The notes below the pieces were generated by a model, which saw only the letters and a list, made by a program, of their open reading frames with translations, did not search any database and was not told the DNA's origin. A stretch of 64,000 bases of DNA from Erysipelotrichaceae bacterium (lineage in GTDB: Bacteria; Bacillota_I; Bacilli_A; Erysipelotrichales; Erysipelotrichaceae). Position numbers and translations under genes: made by a program. Of the stretch, positions 50,612-60,621 are shown in pieces. The stretch spans positions 26,980-90,979 of the forward strand of contig JAUNEN010000004.1 in the NCBI GenBank assembly GCA_030525525.1. Direction: 5' to 3'. Numbering within the stretch: the stretch's first letter is position 1; every line of letters starts with the position of its first letter.

Positions 50612-53200
50612 ATGGGAGATTTCAATATCAAATATGACGGCTGGGAAATCGTCAGTAAAATCGGTGCCGGAAGCTTCAGCACTGTTTATGAAATCCAGAG
50701 AAATATTTTAGGTGAAATTGAAAAAGCTGCTTTAAAAGTCATATCGATTCCCAAGGATGATTCTGAGATCCAGGAGTTATACAGAAACGGATATGATGAT
50801 GCCAGTATCACCGAACATTTCAGAGACAGTCTGAAGAATATCATTCAGGAATACATTTTCATGTATGAAATGAAAGGATATTCAAACATTGTCTACTGCG
50901 ATGACATCAAATATGTGCAGAAAGATTCAGGTATCGGATGGAATATCTTTATCCGCATGGAACTGCTTGACCCGATGCTTGACCGCTTCAGCGGACCGTA
51001 TGATGAAAAAGAAGTCATCAGACTCGGTGTTGATCTGTCCAAAGCACTGATCGCTTGCCACAGTAAAAATGTTGTACACCGCGACATCAAACCGCAGAAC
51101 GTCTTCTACTCACCGAAAAACGGTGATTACAAGCTCGGTGATTTCGGTGTCGCCAAAGTCATGGAGCAGACTTCCGGCGGAACGATTATCGGCACTGTCA
51201 ATTTCATGGCACCTGAAGTCTATAACAACCAACCGTACGGATCTGTTTCTGATATCTATTCAGCCGGAATGATTCTGTATATTCTGATGAACGAAAAACG
51301 CTTCCCGTTCCTTCCTTTGCCTCCGGTCGTACCGAAGTATTCCGATATGGAAGAATCAAGGAAGAAAAGATTCAGGGGAGATCCCCTTCCCGATCCGGTT
51401 CACGGCAGCGAAGCTTTAAAGAAAATTGTTCTGAAAGCATGTGAAGCAGATAAGGATGTGCGCTATCAGACAGCCGAAGAAATGCTGGCTGATTTCCTAA
51501 AGCTGCTGAAAGAAAGCGGATCTGAAGATGTATTGACGGAAGTCAACACAGCCAGAACTCTGTCTGGAAACACTACATCAAAAAAGAAAAAGGTTGATCC
51601 GGGTTATTACACAAATGAAACAACTGTCATTTCCCCGATCTCGGTTGCACCCAGGCAGTCTAACCGCAAGGGATTATATGCCCTGATTGCTGTTGTATTA
51701 TGTGCTGCTTTGCTGGGAGGCTTTGTCTTTTTCATCAACGGGAAAAACAATTCTGTTCCTTCAGCAAATCATCATGTCAATCTTGACAGCGGTTCTCTTT
51801 ATCCGCAGAACTACATATTCTACTGGCTGCAGAATGATGAAGGAGAATATGTTCTCCATGATTATGAAAAACTCGAAAAGTCTGATTCAAGTACATTGTC
51901 AATTAACGATGCCGACTTCTATGACAAATACAAATCCGAATACTTTAAATTCAACAGTATCGATATTGAAGAAGAACGGCATGTTATCAATGTCTATTAC
52001 AGGCGATTCAACTACAAATTGAAGTTCTACTTTGCAAGAGAGTATTCGTATAAAGGCACAGATTATATTCAGGTTAACAATAACAACGGCTCCTTCTCAA
52101 CTTATGAAGGTGAAGACATCGAAACTGCATTGACCAGATTTGCCCAGAGCGACAACGATTATCAGGGCGGTGTTGCCGGCGGATCTGTCTGGAGAAGTGT
52201 CAATGTCAACTCTTGGCAGGACTTAATTGAGCCTCAGTATCTTTCAAATGTAAAAAGTGAAGTACAGCACGGTTCAACATGGTGCTTCACAGACTGGTCT
52301 GAAAAACCCGCTGAACTGCTCGAAGATGTTAAATTCACATATTACTATTACGAAGTCACAGCTTCCTACGGTCAGAACCTGATGGATGTGTGGCCTGTCC
52401 GCAGTATGTTCAGAACAGTGAACAGATCTGATCTGAACAGCAGCCAGTTTACCGGAGATTCCTTCACCGCAGTCAGCTGGGGAACCAGATACAATACAGG
52501 CTATTTCAACCGTCTGCACTCTTCCAATGACTCATATGCTTCTTCAAATAACTACAATATCAACGGAACATACGGAATGCTGGATGAGACTCTGTTCACT
52601 GAAGCTGAAGCTCAGAAAGACGGCGGAACAGCATATTTCCTGGCTTACTGGGGAGCAGGAACAATTAATAAATATACCTATCAGGCATATTACTCCTCAT
52701 TGAGCAGCGATCATTCAGGAACCGATATCATGAAAAAAGACGGCAACGAGTATAAGCTTGAAACCGTGATCTATCCTGTTGAAACAACGATCGGTATCAA
52801 CAGTATCGAAGCTCTTCCTTTCGAAGGTGTCAGATATATTGAGAACTCCAGAGAAACAGACGGTACACAGGCAAGATTCTATTATCAGCGCAACATGCAT
52901 ACAATTCATTATTTAAGCAACATTGAACCTGATGATACAGTCTCAGATCAGAAGAGTGTCTCCATCCCTGACATCAATAATGTACCTTACGGAGAAAAGA
53001 TCAGCCTGTATGATCCAGATCAATATGTCATTGATGAGACGATCCTGACAAGCAGCACAGGAGAAAAATACGTATTCAAGGGCTGGTACAAAACACCTTC
53101 ATGGGCACTCAATGAAAGCCCGTATGATTTCAAAACTTCAACTGAAGTCATGGCTGATGAAGATTTGACATTCTTCGCCCGCTGGGATGCGATTGACTGA
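50612..53200 (+). CDS. Transmembrane Ser/Thr kinase with large extracellular domain ending in an InlB-type repeat
   Basis: An 862-residue protein from MGDFNIKYDGWE (GGGAG upstream; the frame from 50579 has none, and the shorter start aligns with the paralogue). Kinase closely related to the 699-residue one: GAGSFSTVY, HRDIKPQN, GDFGVAK, GGTIIGTVNFMAPE. Linker with TNETTVISPIS (about 331-341). TM about 353-375. The extracellular part (about 380-862) is Tyr/Asn/Ser-rich, and its last ~45 residues (YVFKGWYKTPSWA...DLTFFARWD) resemble an InlB B-repeat (Listeria-Bacteroides repeat). It probably senses or binds a ligand outside. It lies 40 bp after the vWA kinase. Confidence 0.92.
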   Translation: MGDFNIKYDGWEIVSKIGAGSFSTVYEIQRNILGEIEKAALKVISIPKDDSEIQELYRNGYDDASITEHFRDSLKNIIQEYIFMYEMKGYSNIVYCDDIKYVQKDSGIGWNIFIRMELLDPMLDRFSGPYDEKEVIRLGVDLSKALIACHSKNVVHRDIKPQNVFYSPKNGDYKLGDFGVAKVMEQTSGGTIIGTVNFMAPEVYNNQPYGSVSDIYSAGMILYILMNEKRFPFLPLPPVVPKYSDMEESRKKRFRGDPLPDPVHGSEALKKIVLKACEADKDVRYQTAEEMLADFLKLLKESGSEDVLTEVNTARTLSGNTTSKKKKVDPGYYTNETTVISPISVAPRQSNRKGLYALIAVVLCAALLGGFVFFINGKNNSVPSANHHVNLDSGSLYPQNYIFYWLQNDEGEYVLHDYEKLEKSDSSTLSINDADFYDKYKSEYFKFNSIDIEEERHVINVYYRRFNYKLKFYFAREYSYKGTDYIQVNNNNGSFSTYEGEDIETALTRFAQSDNDYQGGVAGGSVWRSVNVNSWQDLIEPQYLSNVKSEVQHGSTWCFTDWSEKPAELLEDVKFTYYYYEVTASYGQNLMDVWPVRSMFRTVNRSDLNSSQFTGDSFTAVSWGTRYNTGYFNRLHSSNDSYASSNNYNINGTYGMLDETLFTEAEAQKDGGTAYFLAYWGAGTINKYTYQAYYSSLSSDHSGTDIMKKDGNEYKLETVIYPVETTIGINSIEALPFEGVRYIENSRETDGTQARFYYQRNMHTIHYLSNIEPDDTVSDQKSVSIPDINNVPYGEKISLYDPDQYVIDETILTSSTGEKYVFKGWYKTPSWALNESPYDFKTSTEVMADEDLTFFARWDAID

Positions 53201-53257
53201 AAACACGTACAATGAAGCGGTAATCATACAACAGGCGTCAATAAAATCTCCATTAAC

Positions 53258-53293
53258 AAAGGGCTCGATCAAAGCAGAAGGATCAAGCCCTTT
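53258..53293. terminator. Shared terminator hairpin between converging genes
   Basis: AAAGGGCTCGATC, 10-nt loop, GATCAAGCCCTTT then AAAAAT. It serves the plus-strand kinase operon and probably the converging SGNH hydrolase gene. The U-tract is poor on both strands. Confidence 0.6.
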
Positions 53294-53355
53294 AAAAATG
53301 TCTGACAGTATCATCAGATACTCCGCCGAATAACTGATCTGTGAAATCCATCGAT

Positions 53356-54063
53356 TCATTTACAGCCCGGAAGTCTGTTCTGCAGATCAGATTCGCAGAA
53401 GCATCTGATCCATGCATTTGCGATTGTCGCATGTCCGTTGGCAGTCGGATGTGTGCCGTCCAGAGTTTCATATCTCTCCCCGCTCTTTGAAAGATCTGCA
53501 AGCAGGCAATGATTCTTTTGCGAAATCTTTCTGATCACATCGTTATACTCTTCAAAGACAACGCCTCTGTAGTATTCAGGAAACACCCAGCTGTCATTAT
53601 TTCTCATTCTTGTCCGCATCAGTGTTGCACATATGATCACTGCTTCAGGATACATTGATCTGACTGTTTTCAGCATATGGTCATAAGCTTCTTCGAAAGA
53701 TTCTGCTTTATCTTTACGAAACCATTTTCTGGTTTTATATGTTTTGATCATATAGCCGAAATCATTGAAGCCTGCATAAACCAAAATAATATTCGGAATA
53801 TATTGATTTGTCCTCAGAATGGAAAGTCTTTCGATGCTTTCAGCAGAAGGATAGATTTTCCCGCTGACTTTACTGCCGGAAAAAGAATTATTGACACAGA
53901 GATATGCATGCAGAAACTGATTCACCTTTGCCCACCATGTGTCATATACACTTTTCAAACCATTCCGGGCACACATTTCCTGATCATAGAAAACCGCATA
54001 GCCGGAAGGATTATATCCTTCATATGTACTGATGGAATCACCGATGATTGATACCAATCTCAT
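53356..54063 (-). CDS. SGNH/GDSL-family hydrolase
   Basis: A 235-residue protein. Block I IIGDSIST (Ser about residue 10), block III YAGFNDFG, block V DGTHPTANGHATIA with the Asp and His of the triad. No signal peptide. SGNH enzymes cleave esters or act on acetylated sugars; the substrate is not evident. It is unlike its neighbours in gene context, facing the kinase operon. Confidence 0.9.
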   Translation of the reverse strand: MRLVSIIGDSISTYEGYNPSGYAVFYDQEMCARNGLKSVYDTWWAKVNQFLHAYLCVNNSFSGSKVSGKIYPSAESIERLSILRTNQYIPNIILVYAGFNDFGYMIKTYKTRKWFRKDKAESFEEAYDHMLKTVRSMYPEAVIICATLMRTRMRNNDSWVFPEYYRGVVFEEYNDVIRKISQKNHCLLADLSKSGERYETLDGTHPTANGHATIANAWIRCFCESDLQNRLPGCK

Positions 54064-54337
54064 ATGTTCTGCCTCCTTTGAATAATTCAGTTCGCCTCCA
54101 GGCCATTATTACAATAACTATCTTTCATTTTCTTCTTTTTTATCTGTTGTGTTTGGTCGCCAACAGTTCAGTAGGCTTGAAGAAGTTATGTAATAACGGC
54201 CGCTTTTTATTCCCTAACGAATTGCAATTGAGTCATCCTGAAGCAAACCCGATAGATTTTCAATACTACCAGTTTTGCATATTGCAAAGCTCCCGGACAG
54301 GATCCTTTATTGTCTGAATAACAGCCAAACTCAATGC

Positions 54338-54423
54338 TTTAAGAAAACAAACCAGTGGCCTGGAGATAAAGAAGCGTGATGACCGCTTATTCTGACCAAA
54401 GCTTCTGGTTTGTTTTTCTTAAA
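54338..54423. repeat. Inverted repeat, ~18-bp arms
   Basis: TTTAAGAAAACAAACCAG (54338-54355) and CTGGTTTGTTTTTCTTAAA (54405-54423), one bulged base, around a 49-bp loop. It lies in about 780 bp (54064-54844) with no supported intact gene. It could be a terminator for an unseen transcript, a structured RNA or a miniature element. Confidence 0.5.
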
Positions 54424-54714
54424 TACAGCTGTGAATCTATACAATGTATAACCATGGCCAAAGGATTATTTGAAATTCCTTCATCCAGGTTCATTTCAAA
54501 TACATTCAGAGCTCAGGCAGCTGACTGGTTCTTCAGATTTGCAGAGTAAAACTTTCTCAAATAATCTGTAACCAGAATACGAGCCTGCTTCACTCACCTT
54601 TACAGTTATGCATATAGAACATGCCCAAATGCTTACTTATATGTTACCACACGATGTTTTTCTCAATTCCGCTCATTTTGAGAAAATCTCCTGCAGCCTG
54701 TGATTCCGATGCTT

Positions 54715-54837
54715 TTACAGCGATTGTGATTCTGAATGATCCTGTTCGGAATCATAATCAGATTCATTTTCTTTGCTTTCATCGCTGTAATCATTCAGCT
54801 GACCGAGGTCATCTGTTTCTTCATAACCTAATGCTGA
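54715..54837 (-). pseudogene. C-terminal remnant of an acidic protein
   Basis: A minus-strand frame of 40 codons between two stops with no start codon: SALGYEETDDLGQLNDYSDE and SESQSL at the end. The composition is typical of a disordered acidic tail. No family is recognised. It resembles the acidic protein at 3007-3552 in composition only, not in sequence. Confidence 0.35.
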
Positions 54838-54844
54838 TTAACTG

Positions 54845-54890
54845 AAAAGCACATGCTTTATCACACTCAAGTGACCTGCATGTGCTGTTT
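54845..54890 (-). terminator. Terminator downstream of the SLH protein gene
   Basis: GCACATGC (54849-54856) and GCATGTGC (54878-54885) with a 21-nt loop. On the minus strand the second arm is followed by TTTTC, on the plus strand by TGTTTTTG. It lies about 85 bp after the SLH gene stop at 54975. Confidence 0.6.
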
Positions 54891-54974
54891 TTGATGTTTT
54901 CAAACCACAGTGATATTTATTGCGGGCTTCCGCAAATTCCCACCGGATTTAAAATACCTTTTTTGGATACTGAA

Positions 54975-57900
54975 TCAGTTGACTGCAAATCTATGCAGGA
55001 AGGTAACAAGCATGCCTCGTGTACACTTCTGGCCGACGCCGAATCTGCCGGTACCGTCATTCAGGCCGACCGTAATTCCATTTTCTGCAGCCCACGAGAT
55101 TGCTTCGTAGTAGTATCTGTCTGACGCCACATCACTGAAAGACTGATAGTCGTAGACTTCAGGCGTGCCTGCCGATCTGTGCAGGAAGGTAACGCACTGC
55201 TCACGGGTACACGGCTGACCGACACCGAATCTTCCCGTTCCGTCATTCAGACCGGTTGTAATGCCGTTTTCTGCAGCCCATGCAATCGGTTTGTAATACC
55301 ACGCAGCCGGTGCAACATCAGTGAATTCACTTTCACTTTCGGGTTCGGGCTCACCGTACAGTCTCCATAAGAATGTAACAAACTGCTCTCTTGTACAGCT
55401 GGCTGCAGGTGAGAACTTGCCTGCTCCGCCGGCACCGACCGTGATACCGTTGAAGAATGCCCAGTAGACAGGTTCGAAGAAATACTGATCAGGATTTGCA
55501 ACATCTTTGAACAGGACAGTGACTTCGCAATCTGCTCTGACACCGCCGAGTGTTCTTGCGGATACTGTTGCAACGCCGGGGCTTACGCCTTTGATCTTTC
55601 CGTCTGCATCAACGGAAACAACTGACTCATCACTTGAAGTCCAGACCAGTTCATCTTCTCTGTCGGCAGTGAGCGAAGCTGTTTCACCGTATACGATGAC
55701 CATATCTTCTTCTGACAGTGAGAGTGTCTCTTCATTCCTGTAGATGATTGCATATTCATAATTGTTTTCTGTGTTGTAATCATCTTCATTTGTGTCAACT
55801 CTGAAGACATAGTTTTTGGAATCAGCTTCACCGAAATTGATTTCGTTCGGATCGAATGAGTACATATACAGTACTTCTTCATCTGAGCGGATTTCACCGA
55901 GGTTCTTCATATCCAGAACAACGCCTTCTTCATTGTCTTCAAGGATGCTGATGGTTGTGTGGGCAGGAACTTTGCTCTGGTTATTTACATGTGCGCCGAT
56001 CACAACCTCGCCGCTTGCGTTATAGAAGTATTCCAGTTCAACCGATGTATCGACAAGTCCGATTGTGATGGAATCGTAGTTGTTGTCATAGGTATCTTCA
56101 TTATATGCATCAGCATAAACTTCAAGATCTTTGGTTCCTGTAACATCTGTCACATCAAGATTCAGTTCGAATGCTTCTTCGGCACCCGGCTGGATTGCAC
56201 AGCTGAGTGTTTCTTCATGATTGAAACCATCGCCGGATACTCTGACATAGACTTCATTGATCATGCTTTCTCCGCTGTTGACAACAGATACAGTCACAGG
56301 CTGTGCATCACCTTCGCGCTCACTTTCATCCACATAAGCATATTCCATTTCCAGATCATGCTTCGGTGCGATGTCGGTGTAGAGGAGTGCTGATCTTGTT
56401 TCATCATTTCTGTCAACAACATCTGCCGCAACATGCCATGTACCGTCCGCATCTGCAGTAACGTCATAAGAAGAAATCTTGTATGCATCTGTTGTATAAA
56501 TATCAATCGGTTCACTGAATCCGTTATCTGTCCAGACGGATGCATGAATGACAGATTCTGTTTCGCCGTTTTCCATCCAGACAACAGCGGATCTGTTTTC
56601 AGTTTCAAGATAATGATAGTTTGAAGCGACTGCCAGTTCAGATACATTCCAGGCACTTCTTTCAGCTCCCGGTGTATATGCATAAAGCACACCGTCTTCT
56701 GCAAAGAGGAAGCGGTTATTATCATATGTCAGTCCGTCTGCAGCAGCACCTTCTTTTGAAATCCTGACTGCACTGCCGTTTTCCACTGTATAGAGACTAC
56801 CGCGGTCGTTATAAGATACGACTGCATTGCCGTTCACATAACCTGCCGCAATGTCATAGATATAGCCGTTGACCGCAATAACATCTTCAGGTGCAGACCA
56901 TGCAGTGCCGTCATAGACAGCCTTTCTGATTGTATAAGCACCGTCTTCTTTCATCACGTCTGTGCTGTCGCTGTTAACCCAGTATGCACTGACAGCACCG
57001 TTTTCAGCTGCGATTGCCGGAATCATATCAACTGTTGCATTGTTTGTCAGATTGACAGCTTCTGAGAACACTCCGGTTTCCGGATTGAATTGTGCATAAT
57101 AGATTTCAGAATTCTGAAGCAGTTCCTGAATCGCTCCTTCAGCTGTATCTGCGGTCACAGGTGCTGTTGCCTTTTCCCAGACAACATGAACAGTTCCGTT
57201 ATCTTCATATGCTTCATAGAAAAGATCATATGTATCATCGTCACAGACCGGAAGCGGTTCAGACCATCCTGCACCGTCATTGACTGAATACATCACTTTG
57301 ATCAGATCTGTTTCAGTTCCGATATTCGACTGGAAGAAGAGGATCTTGTTTCCGTTGACTTCTACAAGCTGAGGAATCGTATCCGGCAGGATATAATCCT
57401 GCAGAATCTCATTCGATCCATACCAGTCAGATGTCAATTCTTTATAATCATTCGGAGCATAGGTAATCACCGGTTCGCCGACAGTGACCAGTTCACCCAT
57501 AGGCTCAGCCACCGCATTATTTCCGTCAGGACCCCACAGCTTAGTTGTACCTCCTCCGATTTTATAATTGAATTCGCCGAGGAATAACACCTTTGCTCTA
57601 GCAAGGAATTGGGATTCCAATTCCCCTTTGAATTCAGGAGCGATCTGCATCTTCAGTGCGGCATCGCCGGCAATTCCTGCCTGTGCCACTCCATAAACGC
57701 CGACTCCGCCGCCAACAAGGAATTCCGGAAGCGTGAGTTCAACCAAACCTTCTGTGCCGAGATAAGCCTGCCCGTCAACGAATGTCGCTTTAACACCGCC
57801 TTCAATATCCACTGCTGCGCTTAACTCAAGTTCGAAGTAAAGCGGAACCGGAATAGCAGGAATTGAAATTGTTTTACCCCATGATCCTTTTGTTTCCCCT

Positions 57901-59873
57901 TTGCCGATGAGTCCGCCTGAACTCTTGACCAGCTGACCGAATGCATTGTATTGAAGTTCCAAATAACCAAGCAATTCTAATTCTACACTTAGCTGGGATT
58001 TTAATTTTTTTCTTTTCAGACCACTTTCATATTTTTTCTTAAGCTTGTCAAATACCTTCTTACGATCTTTGATACTCTTTTTGGCTTCTTTGAAATAATC
58101 TTTAAAGTTCTGCCAATCTGCCGTGTATCTTTTATCAAGAAGATTCTCATGCTCAAAATCTCCCAAGCCGATCGAAACCCTGAATGTATATGATCCGTCT
58201 TCTTTATTAGAAATTTTGACTACATCTACAGGGAAAAGTTCACCCTCGACTTCCCAGCTGGAACGGATCAGTTTGGATAATGTGCTGTCAGAAACATTTA
58301 CTTTTTTCGATTCAAACAACTGGAAGCCGGTAATATCTTCAATATTCCCGGCAGTGACACCGTCTGCGCCTGCATTCATCGCTGTTTCCTTCTGAATCAC
58401 AATTCCGGTGATTGCTGCTCTGGAGGCTGTTCCGTCAGTGGCGAAGATTCTGACTTTCACATCATAACCCGGTTTAAATGTCTTGCCGGGCTGGAATGTA
58501 AACCGACCATCTGTCGATTCGACTTTTGCAATCTCTTTTCCTTGTGCATCAGTTTGATACAATTTGTATTTGGAAGCTTTCTTTCCATACCACTCTGCAT
58601 CCATCTGAATCCTGACTGAAGTATCAATATTTTCACGATAGTAATACCTGCTGGTCAGATAATCATATTCCTTATCTGTTTCCTCCATCATGGTGACATA
58701 CGGAAGCTTAGGACTTTCTTCTTTCGGAAGGAAGAACATTCTTGCCTTCTGTTTCTCAGCGGTATAGATCAGTTTGCGTATCTGATATCCGTCTGCACTG
58801 ACTGTTACGGTTGCTTTGCCGTATTCAGTAATGCTGACATCGCCGTTCTCGTCAGTTTCCTTTTTGATTGACTGATTATTGACATCAACTGTTACGGTTG
58901 CGCCTTTAATCGGCTGTGTGGTTTCAGCATCTGCCACGATGACATGATGCGCCTGCTTATTCAGTCTGTATTCAGTCAGCTTGCTGAAGTCTTTGACGGT
59001 ACCGTTACTGACACGGATTGCGTACAGGAACATATCATCCATACCGATCTGCGCAAATGTGTTGGTTTTATGGTCAATGTGATATTCCCATGTCAGACCG
59101 GAAGCGATGACACGGCCGTTGCCGAGCGGATACTCCACAAGTGTCGGTTCATTATAATCTGTATCTTCAATGATGATTGCCGTTCCGGGAGGCAGCGTAT
59201 CTGATTCAAAATATGTATGGCTGCAATAATTATGGCCGGAAAGACTCTCGTCGGTAATCGGATTTCCGTCAGTTAATACACCGCTGATAATCGGGTGGCC
59301 CGGACTAACAATTCTGTTATTCGGTGCATAATGATGACCTTTGACAACATTGCCCGGCAGATTTGTCGTGATTGTTCCGTCCGCCCATCCGGCATCACAG
59401 GCACCGAAAATAATGACACCGCCGAGATTTGCATACAATTCAAGATATTCGCTGAACTGAGCGTAATTGTCATAAGCGCTGAATGCCTGGTCGTTGGCAA
59501 AAATGACAACATCATAATTTTCAAGTTTTACATTATTAACGAAATTGACAGTTGTTGTTTTGTCATACGCGACGCCAAGCCCGTCCAGAATCTGTGTGTT
59601 GGCATAGGAGTTCCATGGCAGAGCGTCCTGGATCAGAAGGACTCTGACATCATCGATTCCTTCAGCACTGTTTACAGATATATTGCTCTGTGAAGGAATC
59701 TCTGTCCCATCCATCGGAGTGAGAGGCATATAGCCTTCAGGTGCCTGAGCGGATGATTCTCCTGAAGCAGGATATTCCGTGATCTCTTCGGCAGTGACGT
59801 CTGCTTCGCCAACCGGCAGCAGTCCGATTGCCAGTAACAAGGCAATCATAAAACGAATCAGTTTCCCAATCAT
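54975..59873 (-). CDS. Large S-layer-homology (SLH) surface protein
   Basis: A 1,632-residue protein from MIGKLIRFMIALLLAIGLLP (AAGGGG 7 nt upstream; the longer frame from 59948 is not supported). Signal peptide of about 29 residues. A flavodoxin-like/ThuA-type alpha/beta segment follows (about 55-260; VRVLLIQDALPWN, NYDVVIFANDQAF, GGVIIFGACDAG). Then carboxypeptidase-regulatory-like and beta domains, a Lys-rich coiled coil (about 620-660), and repeated beta-propeller-like segments. A Big_2-like Ig domain follows (VVSVDADGKIKGVSPGVATV). Three SLH repeats fill the last ~175 residues (PVYWAFFNGITVG, PIAWAAENGITTG, AISWAAENGITVG, each with CTRE/CTRG). SLH domains attach proteins to the pyruvylated cell wall. 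Confidence 0.92.
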   Translation of the reverse strand: MIGKLIRFMIALLLAIGLLPVGEADVTAEEITEYPASGESSAQAPEGYMPLTPMDGTEIPSQSNISVNSAEGIDDVRVLLIQDALPWNSYANTQILDGLGVAYDKTTTVNFVNNVKLENYDVVIFANDQAFSAYDNYAQFSEYLELYANLGGVIIFGACDAGWADGTITTNLPGNVVKGHHYAPNNRIVSPGHPIISGVLTDGNPITDESLSGHNYCSHTYFESDTLPPGTAIIIEDTDYNEPTLVEYPLGNGRVIASGLTWEYHIDHKTNTFAQIGMDDMFLYAIRVSNGTVKDFSKLTEYRLNKQAHHVIVADAETTQPIKGATVTVDVNNQSIKKETDENGDVSITEYGKATVTVSADGYQIRKLIYTAEKQKARMFFLPKEESPKLPYVTMMEETDKEYDYLTSRYYYRENIDTSVRIQMDAEWYGKKASKYKLYQTDAQGKEIAKVESTDGRFTFQPGKTFKPGYDVKVRIFATDGTASRAAITGIVIQKETAMNAGADGVTAGNIEDITGFQLFESKKVNVSDSTLSKLIRSSWEVEGELFPVDVVKISNKEDGSYTFRVSIGLGDFEHENLLDKRYTADWQNFKDYFKEAKKSIKDRKKVFDKLKKKYESGLKRKKLKSQLSVELELLGYLELQYNAFGQLVKSSGGLIGKGETKGSWGKTISIPAIPVPLYFELELSAAVDIEGGVKATFVDGQAYLGTEGLVELTLPEFLVGGGVGVYGVAQAGIAGDAALKMQIAPEFKGELESQFLARAKVLFLGEFNYKIGGGTTKLWGPDGNNAVAEPMGELVTVGEPVITYAPNDYKELTSDWYGSNEILQDYILPDTIPQLVEVNGNKILFFQSNIGTETDLIKVMYSVNDGAGWSEPLPVCDDDTYDLFYEAYEDNGTVHVVWEKATAPVTADTAEGAIQELLQNSEIYYAQFNPETGVFSEAVNLTNNATVDMIPAIAAENGAVSAYWVNSDSTDVMKEDGAYTIRKAVYDGTAWSAPEDVIAVNGYIYDIAAGYVNGNAVVSYNDRGSLYTVENGSAVRISKEGAAADGLTYDNNRFLFAEDGVLYAYTPGAERSAWNVSELAVASNYHYLETENRSAVVWMENGETESVIHASVWTDNGFSEPIDIYTTDAYKISSYDVTADADGTWHVAADVVDRNDETRSALLYTDIAPKHDLEMEYAYVDESEREGDAQPVTVSVVNSGESMINEVYVRVSGDGFNHEETLSCAIQPGAEEAFELNLDVTDVTGTKDLEVYADAYNEDTYDNNYDSITIGLVDTSVELEYFYNASGEVVIGAHVNNQSKVPAHTTISILEDNEEGVVLDMKNLGEIRSDEEVLYMYSFDPNEINFGEADSKNYVFRVDTNEDDYNTENNYEYAIIYRNEETLSLSEEDMVIVYGETASLTADREDELVWTSSDESVVSVDADGKIKGVSPGVATVSARTLGGVRADCEVTVLFKDVANPDQYFFEPVYWAFFNGITVGAGGAGKFSPAASCTREQFVTFLWRLYGEPEPESESEFTDVAPAAWYYKPIAWAAENGITTGLNDGTGRFGVGQPCTREQCVTFLHRSAGTPEVYDYQSFSDVASDRYYYEAISWAAENGITVGLNDGTGRFGVGQKCTRGMLVTFLHRFAVN

Positions 59874-59957
59874 CTCTTTACCCCTTTCGAATCTGATAAA
59901 TGAAGCTGATGCATAAACGAAATTTCTGCTAAAAAACTGTAGTTTCACAGAAGTGTT

Positions 59958-60404
59958 TCATTTCTTTAACAGGTCAATCACAAGCAGTACAATACCAGTC
60001 AATGCAAAGAATGCACCGAATGCAATTTCAATCCGGTTTGCCGTTGCAAAGTTTCTGTCATCCGCAATATAGAAACAGGAAGGATTCTCAGAATTATAAA
60101 GGATTTCGATCTTCTGACCGTACTCATAATCCTCTTCAGAATGAATTGTATTCTGACTGAGTGCAATTATCTTTTCATCACCACTCAGATATTCTGCTTC
60201 GACCCGATAGATATATCTTGTTTTGTCGTGATTGATTCTCAGATCAGTATCAATTGATCTGACCCACGCTTTGGTTCTGACATACTTCGGATCAGCAAAT
60301 TCTGCAGCACGTGTCTGAGCTCTGTGAACAGCAATCACGATCAGCGCCACTCCTGCAGCGATGAGCAGGCCGTATCGGATCAGGATTTCAAACAGCCGGT
60401 ACAT
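59958..60404 (-). CDS. DUF3592-like two-TM protein
   Basis: A 148-residue protein. TM helices at about 8-26 and 122-144 flank a beta domain (YVRTKAWVRSIDTDLRI, YIYRVEAEYLSGDEKIIALS, EYGQKIEILYNSENPSCFYI) that matches the DUF3592 pattern. The function of the family is unknown. It is upstream of the SLH gene by 85 bp and may share its transcript. Confidence 0.75.
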   Translation of the reverse strand: MYRLFEILIRYGLLIAAGVALIVIAVHRAQTRAAEFADPKYVRTKAWVRSIDTDLRINHDKTRYIYRVEAEYLSGDEKIIALSQNTIHSEEDYEYGQKIEILYNSENPSCFYIADDRNFATANRIEIAFGAFFALTGIVLLVIDLLKK

Positions 60405-60621
60405 TCCTGTTTCCCCTTTCTTTTTTATATGCGGATTTTAACAAAACGATTCTGTATAAAGAAATTATATCTTGATTCATGAGTGTCATGTCATTTTTAC
60501 GGTTTCGTAAAAACATTCTGTACAGTAATACTACACTCAGGTATAGGAAACATGCATGTAATCGTGTTCTTTCTGTGCATTCAAATAGAAATCTCAGCAA
60601 ACATCTGTGGCCGCTGAACAT

